This document shows, piece by piece, positions 9,054 through 18,692 of a DNA stretch of 64,000 nucleotides; positions within the stretch are counted from its first letter, which is position 1, and every line of letters starts with the position of its first letter. Made by a program: the position numbers and the translations under genes. Location of the stretch: assembly GCA_902141825.1 (NCBI GenBank), contig CABFPG010000015.1, forward strand, positions 1-64,000. The letters are read 5' to 3'. This DNA is from Thalassocella blandensis. GTDB lineage: Bacteria > Pseudomonadota > Gammaproteobacteria > Pseudomonadales > Cellvibrionaceae. The notes below the pieces were generated by a model. It saw only the letters and a list, made by a program, of their open reading frames with translations, ran no database searches and had not been told where the DNA came from.

Positions 9054-9330
9054 TAGTCTGTTGCTATTTAATTGTGGAGGAGTGAGTGTGCGGTTTCTAA
9101 TAAATATTGTTTGAAGCGCAGTTATTTAATATTTGTATGACTAATTTCAATCAAATTTTCGATATTAATAGAAAGGAAAGCCTTCCTTAAAAACAACTCA
9201 CTAATTGTTCTGAATTACTTGGGAATTTTATAGTGTGAAGATCTGCTGGGCGTTTTCGATAGCCAGTAATCTATTTTGATATAGGAGGCGGAAATAGCGA
9301 CAAAGACTATGATTAAAATGAGGTGTTACA

Positions 9331-10689
9331 ATGGGAGTTTTAGGTACAAAAGGTGATATCGATCCAGGTTTGGTTTCATCTGCTAGAAATGCGGCAAAAG
9401 AAGCGGACGAAAAAGCGAGCCATAATGTATCAAACCAAAATTCTGGCAGTTTTAGCCAGAAAGTCGATACTTCTAACAAAGGGTTTTTAGAAAAAGTGGG
9501 TTGCTTTCCATTTTTTCGCAAAAAAAATAGAGAAAATGACATGCCTGTGCCTAGAAGTGTGAAAAAGTCGGAAAGGCTAAAAGTTAAAGATTTAGCAGGC
9601 AAAGCCTCTTTAAAAGAAAATGAAAAATTGTCGCCCCAAAGCAAAAAAAATAAAGATAACCACGCGATAGTAAAAATGCAATCCGGTTCTTTGGAAAAAA
9701 TTTCGCTTGCGAGCAACCAATTAACTTCTAAACCTTTAACACTAAAAAAAGTTTACGATAGTGACAAAGAAAATTGGAAATCGGATTTGGTGCCAATTAA
9801 GGATTCCGATGGAAGTTTTTACCAATTTCAGTTGCTAGATGAGGAAGGAAAAACTGTTGGGAATTATCTAAATAAAGGAGCAAATAAAGTGGTGTTTGAA
9901 GTTAACGAAGGACAACATGTTTTGTCAATCCCTATACGGCTCTCCGAGGAAGGTAGTCGTAAGTTGGACGAATTTAATAAAGAGATAGAAACGGAAGCTA
10001 AAACACTACTAAAAATAGGTCAGACCTATGGGCTTAGGGTTCCTGAGCCATTTGCAGATCCTGAAGCTGATGTCAATAACGTCGTTTTCAAATGTAAAAT
10101 AAATGGAGATTCTGTTAAAGCATTAATTATGGAAAAGCTTCCTGGTGTTTTGATGGACAATCTGCGTAGTACGCGTAACTTTGCATTAAATGAAATCTTA
10201 GATGGTGGTCATACTAGGGACAACATTGAAGTAACATTGACTGACTTAGACGCTATAAAGAAAAAGCTTGGTGAATTGAGGGAAGATGTTAATGAAAAAG
10301 GGGCTGAAGTAGGGGCTGAAAATGCAAGTGAAAAAGGGGAAAAAATAGGGACAGAAAAAGCGAATGAAAGAGAGTGGGGTGACTTCCAGTTTTTTTATGA
10401 TCCAAATAGTGGGCATGTGACGATATTCGATCCTATGGAAAAGAATACGTCTGGTATCAGTGCGTATGATATGGTGGCTCAATGGATTGGTGATTTGAAC
10501 GATGCAAAAGAAAATGGAGGGGAAATTTCATTTAAGCGTAAGCAAGAAATTATTTCATCAACTCCTAAAGCGGTTGAGGCCGGTAAGGCCGATGAGAAAT
10601 TCACTAAATTTGTGGCGCCTGTTGTAAATGTGGGTAAATTGAAGGGCGAACACGATAACAGCCCTATTGCAAATCTATTTAAAATTTAA
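9331..10689 (+). CDS. Atypical protein-kinase-like protein (paralogue of 50885-52027)
   Basis: A 452-residue cytoplasmic-type protein without a signal peptide. The first 130 residues are Lys/Ser-rich and probably disordered. The C-terminal part follows kinase-fold order: NKGANKVVFEV (181-191, Gly-loop-like), an acidic helix with Glu218/Glu220, the hinge-like LIMEKLPG (265-272), EWGDFQFF (348-355) and TIFDP (364-368). The last two resemble the HGDxxxxN catalytic loop and the DFG metal site of phosphotransferases, with Asp351 and Asp367 as key residues. The usual Asn five residues after the catalytic Asp is Tyr here. A Glu/Lys/Gly-rich repeat insert precedes the loop. GAGGTG stands before the ATG. 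Function unknown; an effector-type or pseudokinase role is possible. Confidence 0.65.
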   Translation: MGVLGTKGDIDPGLVSSARNAAKEADEKASHNVSNQNSGSFSQKVDTSNKGFLEKVGCFPFFRKKNRENDMPVPRSVKKSERLKVKDLAGKASLKENEKLSPQSKKNKDNHAIVKMQSGSLEKISLASNQLTSKPLTLKKVYDSDKENWKSDLVPIKDSDGSFYQFQLLDEEGKTVGNYLNKGANKVVFEVNEGQHVLSIPIRLSEEGSRKLDEFNKEIETEAKTLLKIGQTYGLRVPEPFADPEADVNNVVFKCKINGDSVKALIMEKLPGVLMDNLRSTRNFALNEILDGGHTRDNIEVTLTDLDAIKKKLGELREDVNEKGAEVGAENASEKGEKIGTEKANEREWGDFQFFYDPNSGHVTIFDPMEKNTSGISAYDMVAQWIGDLNDAKENGGEISFKRKQEIISSTPKAVEAGKADEKFTKFVAPVVNVGKLKGEHDNSPIANLFKI

Positions 10690-10710
10690 GATACAAATAA
10701 AGACGTGTAG

Positions 10711-10733
10711 CATCAGATGATTTGAATCTGATG
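10711..10733. terminator. Hairpin downstream of the kinase-like gene
   Basis: CATCAGAT (10711-10718) and ATCTGATG (10726-10733) form a perfect 8-bp stem with a 7-nt loop, 21 bp after the stop codon. No U-tract follows, so it may stabilise the transcript end rather than terminate it. Confidence 0.35.
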
Positions 10734-10770
10734 TGATCTGTGACCGAAGATTCAGCGTTATTTAAGGCGC

Positions 10771-10829
10771 ACTAATACCGGAAAAATAATGATAGTGCCG
10801 GAAAAGTAAAGATAGTGCCGGCAAAATAC
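10771..10829. repeat. 20-bp direct repeat (GATAGTGCCGG core)
   Basis: Two 20-bp units differing at two positions (10781-10800 and 10801-10820), flanked by a partial copy on each side, between the kinase-like gene and secDF. No function is evident. Confidence 0.6.
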
Positions 10830-10894
10830 GGAAATGGTAGTTCACGTGATTGCCGGCAATTTACATGCTTCGGTTTTTCGTTTGTCAGTATGTA

Positions 10895-13429
10895 CTAAGG
10901 AATTTCCTGCAGCGCTTGTCGTGTTTCCTCTTCTGTTGGCCTGAGTTGTGGCAGTCCTTTGTTTGTTCGACGTTGTCCCAGCCAGAAAACGATGGGCGCC
11001 GCTATAAAAATAGAAGAGCTGGTTCCGATAACGATGCCGAAAAGCATGGGTAATGCAAAACTTGCAACTGCTGTACCGCCAGAAATAGCCATGGGCAGCA
11101 AGGCTAAAAACGTTGTCAAAGATGTGAACACCGTTCTGGTTAGTGTTGAGGTGATACTTTCATTGAGCAATGCCAGTAGTGGTGTGCTGGGGTTGGTTCT
11201 AAGGTTTTCTCTTACGCGGTCGAATACCACCACTTTGTCGTTAATAGAGTAGCCGATCAAAGCCAGTAAAGCGGCGACGGCTGTCAAATTAAATTCCACA
11301 CCGGTAAGCACAAAAAAACCGATAGTTTTTGTCAGGTCCAGTGAAATGGTTAATATGGCCGCGAGAGCGAAATGGAACTCAAAACGCAACCAAAGATAGC
11401 CGAGCATCCCAGCTCCTGCCAGCAGCAGTGCTAAAATTGTTGCATCTGAAAATCCACCACTTACTTTCGGTCCGACCATTTCAACTCTGGGGAATTCGGC
11501 ATCCGGTGAGATTTCCAGAACTGCCTGTTTTAATGCTTGTACTGGTTCGCCAGTCGCCACCGTGGAAGCACCTTGTTCAGCGTCTCCCATGGGGAGGCGT
11601 ACAAGGAAATGTTCTTCCGCTCCAAACTCCTGTATTGCGGCGTCAGTTAAACCTTTACCAGCTAATGCTGTTCTAAGATCTGTCACAGAACTTGAAGGTG
11701 AATGAACTTCTACAACGGTGCCGCCACTGAAGTCAATTCCGTATTTTAATCCAGGATGGATAAACAAGGCGATTGATCCTGCCGACAGTACAGCTGATAA
11801 AACCAGACCCGCTATGCGCCCGCGCATAAAATTTATTGGCGTGCTGCTGATTTGCTCTAAAAATTTTATTCCCGATATTTTCACGGGTTTGCGGCCGGAT
11901 TTGTGCGCTCGCCATTCCATTAAAGGACGGGTTATGGCGATAGCCGTGAATAACGAGGTTGCCAGGCCTAATCCTATGGTGACGGCGAAACCTTTCACCG
12001 GTCCACTACCGAATAAAAAAAGAAGTCCAACGGCTATCAATGTCGTAAAGTTAGAATCTACAATCGTGCTGAACGCTCGTTTAAATCCATCTTTAATCGC
12101 GATTAATGCGGATCTTCCTTTTTTTCCTTCTTCACGTATACGTTCATTAATTAAAATATTTGCGTCTACGGCCATGCCTATTGTAAGGATTATTCCGGCG
12201 ATGCCAGGTAAAGTAAGCGTTGCGCCCAATAAACTGAGTGCGCCAAAAATTAGTCCCACATTAATGCCGAGACCGACACAGGCAATTATTCCCCATCGAC
12301 CGTAAGCACTTATCATAAATGCGATGACTAATGCCGCACCTATTAGCCCGGTGGATATGCCAGAGGCAATAGAGTCGCTGCCAAGGTCTGGACCAACTGT
12401 TCTTTCTTCAATAACTTTTAGTGGCGCTGGCAGTGCGCCGGCACGCAATAATAGTGCAAGATTGCTTGCTTCTTGAGATGTGAATGAACCGCTTATTTCG
12501 CCGCTACCTCCGGCAATCACGGAGCGTATCACTGGTGCTGTAATGACTTCATCATCCAATACTATAGCTAAAGCTCTGCCAATATTTTTTTTGGTCATTT
12601 CCCCAAATAATTTAGCTCCCTCTTTGTCTAAATGGAAATTGACGATAGGTTCGCGAGAGTCGGGATGAAAGCCAAGTCTGGCATCGCTGATGTGTTTACC
12701 TTCCAGGGCAATCCGTTTTTCAAGGGGGTAGGATCTCCCTTGCGCGTCATAGTAGGACACAGTATTTACGTTTGCTTGTGATACCCAATGGAATGACATT
12801 TTTGCCGTGGTGCCTAAAAGGTGCCTAATTTGCTGAGGGTTATCAACCCCCGGTAATTGGACTAATATGCCGTCCTCTCCCTGACGGGTAATACTTGGCT
12901 CTACCAGCCCGGATTCGTCCAGGCGTCGACGTACAACTTCAAGACTCCGGTCAACAGCATCGTTGGTAAGTTGTTTTGTAAAATTGTGATTTGAAATAAT
13001 CAATAGCTTTCCATCACGTTGTTTGATGGAATAGGCGTTGCTCTCAGGCGAGTCGTTCACTGATTCCCTTATTATATGTTCAAGCCTGTCCACGTTTGTG
13101 CTGTTCTGACTTAGGCGTGATAACGGTGTAAATTCAATAGCGTCCTGCGAAACCTCCACAGACTGATAAGCTGTACGAGCCTCGTGTAATACTGTACGAA
13201 GGTGCTCAGCCAGCTGCTCGTTCTTACTTTTTAAAAGATCCTGAGAATCGACTTCCAGTAGCAGATGTGACCCGCCTCGTAGGTCTAATCCAAGTGCCAC
13301 AGTATTGTTTGAATACCAAGCGGGAAGTTTTGTGGAAATAGTATTTGGTAAAAGATTTGGCATTGCACAAAGCAATCCGAATAACACAATAATGCTGTAC
13401 ACAGCAATTCTCCACGAAAATGATTTCAT
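10895..13429 (-). CDS. secDF: Fused protein-export membrane protein SecDF
   Basis: An 844-residue membrane protein that uses the proton gradient to help SecYEG-driven translocation from the periplasmic side. The N-terminal half is SecD: a first membrane helix, the GLDLRGG motif at about 47-53, a periplasmic P1 domain and five further helices including AVDANILINERIREE. The C-terminal half is SecF with its own GIDFSGGTVVEV motif and the SINDKVVVFDRVRE helix. Gammaproteobacteria normally encode SecD and SecF separately next to yajC; here they are one chain with no yajC nearby. This suggests an accessory or transferred copy, though the rest of the genome is not visible. A small exported protein is encoded just upstream on the same strand. 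Confidence 0.93.
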   Translation of the reverse strand: MKSFSWRIAVYSIIVLFGLLCAMPNLLPNTISTKLPAWYSNNTVALGLDLRGGSHLLLEVDSQDLLKSKNEQLAEHLRTVLHEARTAYQSVEVSQDAIEFTPLSRLSQNSTNVDRLEHIIRESVNDSPESNAYSIKQRDGKLLIISNHNFTKQLTNDAVDRSLEVVRRRLDESGLVEPSITRQGEDGILVQLPGVDNPQQIRHLLGTTAKMSFHWVSQANVNTVSYYDAQGRSYPLEKRIALEGKHISDARLGFHPDSREPIVNFHLDKEGAKLFGEMTKKNIGRALAIVLDDEVITAPVIRSVIAGGSGEISGSFTSQEASNLALLLRAGALPAPLKVIEERTVGPDLGSDSIASGISTGLIGAALVIAFMISAYGRWGIIACVGLGINVGLIFGALSLLGATLTLPGIAGIILTIGMAVDANILINERIREEGKKGRSALIAIKDGFKRAFSTIVDSNFTTLIAVGLLFLFGSGPVKGFAVTIGLGLATSLFTAIAITRPLMEWRAHKSGRKPVKISGIKFLEQISSTPINFMRGRIAGLVLSAVLSAGSIALFIHPGLKYGIDFSGGTVVEVHSPSSSVTDLRTALAGKGLTDAAIQEFGAEEHFLVRLPMGDAEQGASTVATGEPVQALKQAVLEISPDAEFPRVEMVGPKVSGGFSDATILALLLAGAGMLGYLWLRFEFHFALAAILTISLDLTKTIGFFVLTGVEFNLTAVAALLALIGYSINDKVVVFDRVRENLRTNPSTPLLALLNESITSTLTRTVFTSLTTFLALLPMAISGGTAVASFALPMLFGIVIGTSSSIFIAAPIVFWLGQRRTNKGLPQLRPTEEETRQALQEIP

Positions 13430-13501
13430 GGGTAATCCTCCATAGCAATGACCGCAAAAAATGCGGCGATGAATAATTTTGAAAAGTATTAAAACAGAGG
13501 G

Positions 13502-13924
13502 TTATGCGAGAGGAGGGGCGCGAGGCGAGGGACGCTGGAAACGTGAAAAACGTGTAGCCCCACATATGACTGTTGGAGTGACACTGGAGGTTAAGAGTGA
13601 GGTAGCAAGCTCTGCAGAGGATAGGTTTGCTGTGAACTTCCATTGCTCTGGATCGGGGTGAGGCAATGCTTTTGCTCGTCGACCTTCCGTAGTTACCCGA
13701 TAAAGTTCATTTCCTCCAGCCAGGATCGGTTTTTCAGCCTGGTCGAGGAATATTGGACTGATCTTGCCGCTGTCATCTCGTGCCATTAGCCCTGCACACA
13801 AGACTAAAGCGCATAAAAACACGAAGCTCGCTGGTCTATACCAGAGAGTGTTAATGCTCTTGTGAGTTTCCGATACGTCTATTGTTGGCATGCGTGTGTT
13901 GACATGTATGTTAATGGCAGTCAT
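13502..13924 (-). CDS. Small single-pass exported or membrane protein upstream of secDF
   Basis: A 140-residue product with one hydrophobic segment (about 31-48, ending near LMARDD) that could be an uncleaved anchor or signal peptide, followed by a periplasmic region of about 90 residues. No family is recognised. It ends 72 bp before secDF on the same strand and may share its promoter. No clear ribosome binding site precedes the first ATG; Met12 is an alternative start. The basic, Pro-rich C-terminus looks unusual and weakens the call. Confidence 0.4.
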   Translation of the reverse strand: MTAINIHVNTRMPTIDVSETHKSINTLWYRPASFVFLCALVLCAGLMARDDSGKISPIFLDQAEKPILAGGNELYRVTTEGRRAKALPHPDPEQWKFTANLSSAELATSLLTSSVTPTVICGATRFSRFQRPSPRAPPLA

Positions 13925-13990
13925 ACGGGGATTGTCCCAGCTTCAACGTTGGGGTGTCTATGCTGGAAATCAAGTCGAGTCTGGTATATT

Positions 13991-15730
13991 TTATTCGTGT
14001 GTTACACTGCCAAGCTTCAGACCAACCGAAACAATTCGATCATCTTTGATATCCCTTACTACAAGTTTTACTGTGCCCAGTTGAACCTGGTCTCCAACCA
14101 CAGGCTTGCCGTGAAATTGCTTTAACAGGTAGGTTTCTACGGTGGCAGTAGGACTGTCTGTTTCTACCTCGAAGCCATACGCTTTGGCAATGTCTTGCAG
14201 AGGAGCATCAGGGTTTAGCGCAAACTCCCCAAAAAACCGCGTTGTTTCCAAAGAGGAAACACGTGCTGCAGGTGCAAATGCGCGTCCGAGTGTGTCTCGT
14301 GCATCCGTGGTAGCTAAAAATACAACTTGATCATCTGCAAGTAATTTTTCTCGCTTTATATTCTCAAGCAAAATGCCTTTTCGTATAACGCCAAGAATCT
14401 GGCTCCCTTCGGCGGCTGGTAACCGATCTGGTGACATACCTACGGCATGACTGCCGGTAAGTACCGGGTAAATCAGTAGCGCCTTGTCATGTTCCTGTTT
14501 AATGGTTAACAGTAAACACTCCGGCTCTTTAGCAGTGCGAGGTACCTCGATGTTTAACCATCTTGCGACGGGCGCAATAGTCCATCCCTGAATAATAAGA
14601 GACACTAACACTACAAAGAAAACCAGTTCAAAATATGTTTGCGTATTCTCCAGCCCGGCAAGAGAGGGGAACAGCGCAAGAATAATTGGCACTGCACCGC
14701 GCAATCCGCACCAGCCGATAAAAATCTGTTCACGCCAGGGAAAATGGAATGGTAATAACGAAAAGAAAACCGCAATGGGCCTGGCAATAAATATAAGAAC
14801 ACAGGCAATAGCCAGTGCAGGCACAATGATAGGAATAATGTGTGATGGCGTGATGAGCAGGCCCAGCATTAAAAACATGCCAATCTGGCTGAGCCAGGCA
14901 ATGCCATCGTGAAATTTATGAATGTCATTGCTGTAGGGCAATGGTGTGTTACCCAAAATTGCACCTGCGATGAAAATAGCGAGGAAGCCGCTGCCGTCCC
15001 ATAGTGTTGTAATGCCAAACAGGCTGATTCCACCGGCTAAAGCGAGCAAAGGGTATAGCGAGGAGGGTAATGATAGTCGTTTTAATAACCTGGAGAGTAG
15101 ATATCCACCAGAAAAGCCAATTGCCAGTCCGAGTCCCATTTGGCGGACAAGTTCTATAAGAATGGTCCATCCCTGATTCCCTTCACCGCTGAGTTGTAAT
15201 ACTTGTACCAGGGTAATAGTTAAGAAAATCGCCATAGGGTCGTTAGAGCCAGACTCAATTTCCAGGGTGGCGCTGGTGCGCTCCTTCAATTCCAAGCCTG
15301 CACTGCGTAACAGCCCAAATACTGCTGCTGCATCTGTTGAGCCGACTATGGCACCAATGAGCAAGCCTTCCTGCCAGGACAGATCTAAAATCAGATGGGC
15401 GGCATAGCCGGTGATCGCCGCAGTGGCCACCACTCCTAGTGTTGCCAGAGAAAGCGCTGGTTTAAGACTTACGCGGAAGGTATTTTTTTGCGTGCCCAAT
15501 CCGCCGTCGAAAATAATAATAGCCAGGGCAATATTGCCAAACAGAAACGCCAAACCGAAATCGTTGAAGGTGATACCGCCTGGGCCATCCTCACCAGCCA
15601 GCATGCCTAGAATTAAAAACACCAGCAGTATCGGCGCACCAATGCGTCGCGTAAACACGCTGGCAACAATACAGAGCAGGGCGAGTATGGCGGCACCAAA
15701 GATATATTGGTAAATAAGTTCAATCGTCAT
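13991..15730 (-). CDS. nhaP2: K+/H+ antiporter, NhaP2/CvrA type
   Basis: A 579-residue inner-membrane protein matching the length and plan of E. coli CvrA/NhaP2. About 12-13 membrane segments in the first 390 residues form a CPA1 exchanger with the conserved GSTDAAAVFGLLR (about residues 130-142) and SGSNDPMA (159-166) motifs carrying the ion-binding acidic residues. A cytosolic TrkA-C-like region (about 400-485) and a CorC/HlyC-like tail follow. It exports K+ or other monovalent cations in exchange for protons, helping osmotic and pH homeostasis. It stands alone; its promoter must lie in 15731-15800. Confidence 0.92.
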   Translation of the reverse strand: MTIELIYQYIFGAAILALLCIVASVFTRRIGAPILLVFLILGMLAGEDGPGGITFNDFGLAFLFGNIALAIIIFDGGLGTQKNTFRVSLKPALSLATLGVVATAAITGYAAHLILDLSWQEGLLIGAIVGSTDAAAVFGLLRSAGLELKERTSATLEIESGSNDPMAIFLTITLVQVLQLSGEGNQGWTILIELVRQMGLGLAIGFSGGYLLSRLLKRLSLPSSLYPLLALAGGISLFGITTLWDGSGFLAIFIAGAILGNTPLPYSNDIHKFHDGIAWLSQIGMFLMLGLLITPSHIIPIIVPALAIACVLIFIARPIAVFFSLLPFHFPWREQIFIGWCGLRGAVPIILALFPSLAGLENTQTYFELVFFVVLVSLIIQGWTIAPVARWLNIEVPRTAKEPECLLLTIKQEHDKALLIYPVLTGSHAVGMSPDRLPAAEGSQILGVIRKGILLENIKREKLLADDQVVFLATTDARDTLGRAFAPAARVSSLETTRFFGEFALNPDAPLQDIAKAYGFEVETDSPTATVETYLLKQFHGKPVVGDQVQLGTVKLVVRDIKDDRIVSVGLKLGSVTHE

Positions 15731-15989
15731 AGATACAATACGGTGTTTTTGTGTACAAATTTAAGGCGGATTACCTGATGGGGTTACGCGCTTATACATT
15801 CTTAAAATGTGCAGCTTATGGTAATAATCAGTGCTCATCATATCGATGAATGAAACAAAATTGAAATAAATTCAAATTAACTTGATAGTCTAATGACTAA
15901 CAACCGTTTATGATCTCCTTTCCTGAAAGATTATCCAAGGTGAATAACAGTTTTTCCAATATGCCAGCAGTGACACGTATGGTTAATTC

Positions 15990-16799
15990 ATGGTTAATTT
16001 AAAGCATCCACGTTTCTTCTTTATATTGAATATGCTCTTGGTCAGCTGTTTGAGCATGCTCCTGGTATCTAACTCTCAGGCCGATCCCGGTGTTAACGAG
16101 GAGCAATCTGCCTGGGTAAAGTTAGTGGGCGAAAAATATGGTCAGTATCCCGGTTTTGAACCGGTCTTACGAAAACCGGAATATCCGAATGTTTTGATTT
16201 ACGGTGATTCCATTTCAATGGACTATACCTCTGGCGTAAGAGCAAGCCTTAGTGAAGAGGCTAATGTCTATCGTATTTTTTGCAATGGTGGCGATATTGC
16301 TCGAGTGATTCCCGCGATGGAAAAGATGCGCAAACATATGGCGAAGTACTGGGATTTTCAGTGGGATGTTATTCACTTCAATACCGGACTTCACGATCTT
16401 AAGTATCTGGATGGCAACGGACTTTACCATACAATAAAAGGGAAACAGGTAACATCTCAAGTCGGGTATAAACAAGGTCTGATCAACGTTCTGCAGTACT
16501 TCCATCAAGTCGCGCCAAATGCCACGTTGATTTTCGCCACAACAACGCCTGTTCCTGCAAATGCGAAAGGCAGAAATGAGGGGGATGCGGTTGTCTATAA
16601 TAACATTGCTTTGGATGTATTAACCGCTTACCCGCAAGTGCGTATAAATGATCTATACAGTTTGGTTAAACCAAAGCAAAAGGATTGGTGGCGGCGTCCG
16701 GGAAATGTGCATTTCAATAAAGATGGTGTAGCGGCACAGGTAGTCCAAGTGTCGGCTGAAATTAAACGAGCGCTACAAGAACGAAAGGTTAAGCCTTAG
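15990..16799 (+). CDS. Exported SGNH/GDSL-type hydrolase-like protein
   Basis: A 269-residue protein with an N-terminal signal peptide (hydrophobic 9-28, cleavage near SQA-D). The SGNH blocks are visible in order: YGDSISM (Ser nucleophile, about residue 72), the Gly in CNGGD (about 98-102), FNTGLHDL (block III, with Thr-Gly in place of GxND) and a late NVHFNKDG with the putative catalytic His. The probable job is deacylation of a polysaccharide or lipid in the periplasm or outside. The changed block III may alter the oxyanion hole. No good ribosome binding site is seen before the chosen ATG. Confidence 0.78.
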   Translation: MVNLKHPRFFFILNMLLVSCLSMLLVSNSQADPGVNEEQSAWVKLVGEKYGQYPGFEPVLRKPEYPNVLIYGDSISMDYTSGVRASLSEEANVYRIFCNGGDIARVIPAMEKMRKHMAKYWDFQWDVIHFNTGLHDLKYLDGNGLYHTIKGKQVTSQVGYKQGLINVLQYFHQVAPNATLIFATTTPVPANAKGRNEGDAVVYNNIALDVLTAYPQVRINDLYSLVKPKQKDWWRRPGNVHFNKDGVAAQVVQVSAEIKRALQERKVKP

Positions 16800-17070
16800 T
16801 TTCCTTTTTGAGCAATGGAGTCAATGGCCTGGCGTTAATGGCATGGGATCAGTGACTTAAATTTCAATTTTTTTAGCAGCGGTTAGCAGTTTTTAACAGA
16901 TTAAAGTTCCTGGTGTAGGTATAGGTGTAGTCATCTATGTGAACTAATCCAGAGTTTTACCATCCCAAAGATAAAGCTTTTTGGTTTTAATGGTTACATG
17001 CTTTGTGATTGGCAGTGTCAAGTTTGGTTGTAATCAAAAGTGATATTCGCTTTCAAATAATGGTAGTGAT

Positions 17071-17556
17071 ATGAAGTATTTCAAGATTGTGCTGGTTAGT
17101 GTTGCTCTCTGTTTGCTGCAGGCATGTGAAAATAAAGAGGAAAGCAATAATAAGCAAGATCAAACACCTGAAAAGTCACGAACAGGCACACTCACTGCAG
17201 TGGCGAAAAGCTCTATGAACACTTCGATGTGTTTTCAAAATACATTTGGTTCCGGGGATGCTACAGACACGCAGGTGTTATGGTTTACGCTAGAGAATCA
17301 AAATATCGCAGGGGAGTATCACTGGTTGCCAGCTTTTAAGGATAAACGTACGGGTACGTTTACAGGGCAGCTTGACAATAATGGAGAAGCTGATGTGGTA
17401 TACCACTTTATCCAAGAAGGCCAAGAAGATACGCAATCACTGCATTTGGTTTTCTCGTCACAATCCATAAAAATCATAGGAGCTGAACCTTCTTTGGGTA
17501 TAAATGCCGACATTCACCGTGTTGAATGTGAAACAATACCTGGCGCTAATCAATAA
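17071..17556 (+). CDS. Small hypothetical lipoprotein
   Basis: A 161-residue protein with a clear lipoprotein signal: hydrophobic core, then Leu-Leu-Gln-Ala-Cys with Cys at residue 19. After a Lys/Asn/Gln-rich linker comes a beta-rich domain with GEYHWLPAFKDKRTGTF and two further Cys that could form a disulphide. No known family is recognised. It is probably located in the periplasm or outer membrane. Confidence 0.75.
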   Translation: MKYFKIVLVSVALCLLQACENKEESNNKQDQTPEKSRTGTLTAVAKSSMNTSMCFQNTFGSGDATDTQVLWFTLENQNIAGEYHWLPAFKDKRTGTFTGQLDNNGEADVVYHFIQEGQEDTQSLHLVFSSQSIKIIGAEPSLGINADIHRVECETIPGANQ

Positions 17557-17815
17557 TTTTTACAAAAAATAATGAAGGTTCGAGCTACAATGAAGAATGA
17601 TGTTTTCGAACTTCTGGACGGCTATAATTATCAGCTATAGCTATCAGCTTTAGTTGCCAGCTATAGTGTTTTGCTGCGCTTCTTTGTCTAAGTTTTTAGT
17701 CTAAGTTTTTTTATCGAAGTTCTTTGACGCGTTCCATTGACGCTTTCTTTGGACCTGTTTTAATAGCGTTTTGTAAATTGTTGAGTATTTTCCTAACCTT
17801 TACGTCTATACCACT

Positions 17816-18475
17816 ATGAAATATCTTACAAAAACTTTGGTTGCCGTACTGTTTGTGTTGTCCGCTGCTGAGGTTTTCGCTTCAGAAAGCCATATTGTGA
17901 AGAGTGATAGTAGCGACATCGAGATTAGTCTACTCGGTGGCGTGGTGTCTACTCGTGATCCGGCATTTGCAGAAAATTCTGAGGACACCGATGCAATTCG
18001 TGCTAACTCGGCTCGTTCGGCGTTGATTATATTGAATCTGTTCCAGCAGGCGAATTATGGCGGAGGTGACAACCATTATGAATTTCTGGTTGCGCAAACG
18101 AATCACCAGCTAACTCTGGATAGTTCAGGAGAGCAGATAGAGTTGGATATTGACGCAACTCATTATCACATAGGTGGAACTTACGGCTTTGATCCGAATA
18201 AATATGTAAGACCTTTTTTTGGTTTGACTGCAGGATTAAGTGAATATAAAAGTTCCAATGGACATTCGGATTCTTTCGTTTCGGGTTCCATAGTAGGGGG
18301 ACTGAAGATGGATTTTTCAAAGCGTATTGCTCTGCGTATCGAAGCTCGATTACTCGCAACCCTGGTTGAAGAAAACACCTCAATATTTTGTGAGAATGCG
18401 AATTGCAGCTTTGCTGTGGAAGGGGATACATGGATTCAGTATCAAATGAACGCTGGCGTTCTTATCAAAATTTAA
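17816..18475 (+). CDS. Outer-membrane beta-barrel protein
   Basis: A 219-residue protein with a signal peptide (MKYLTKTLVAVLFVLSAAEVFA, cut before Ser23). Alternating-hydrophobic strands run to the end and the chain finishes in a strand ending VLIKI, in keeping with an eight-stranded OmpA/OmpX-like barrel. Typical barrel phrases include YHIGGTYGFDPNKYVRPFFG and RIALRIEARLL. Its role (adhesion, stability or a small pore) cannot be told from the sequence. Confidence 0.78.
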   Translation: MKYLTKTLVAVLFVLSAAEVFASESHIVKSDSSDIEISLLGGVVSTRDPAFAENSEDTDAIRANSARSALIILNLFQQANYGGGDNHYEFLVAQTNHQLTLDSSGEQIELDIDATHYHIGGTYGFDPNKYVRPFFGLTAGLSEYKSSNGHSDSFVSGSIVGGLKMDFSKRIALRIEARLLATLVEENTSIFCENANCSFAVEGDTWIQYQMNAGVLIKI

Positions 18476-18692
18476 ATTCTCTAAGCTGAGTCGTTGTTCG
18501 GGTGATGAGAAAAAGGAGACTTTGCTGGCGGCTTATAAATAAATTGCAAAAGGCGCCAAGATGATGTTTATACCGTATTGCATTCAATAATTCTAATTAG
18601 CTGAAGGAGCATTATCCGCAAATCCTTGACAGAAACGGAGACCAGGCGTACTTTCGTTTTTATTCCACATAATAAAAACGGTTATTGATCAT

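Noticed and set aside
9228-9716. 162-codon minus-strand frame over the start of the kinase-like gene
   Set aside because: Phe/Ser-rich translation is the mirror of the Lys/Glu-rich coding strand; the plus-strand gene has a ribosome binding site and a paralogue.
11718-12305. 195-codon plus-strand frame inside secDF
   Set aside because: It is antisense to a well-supported secDF gene and has no motif or start signal.
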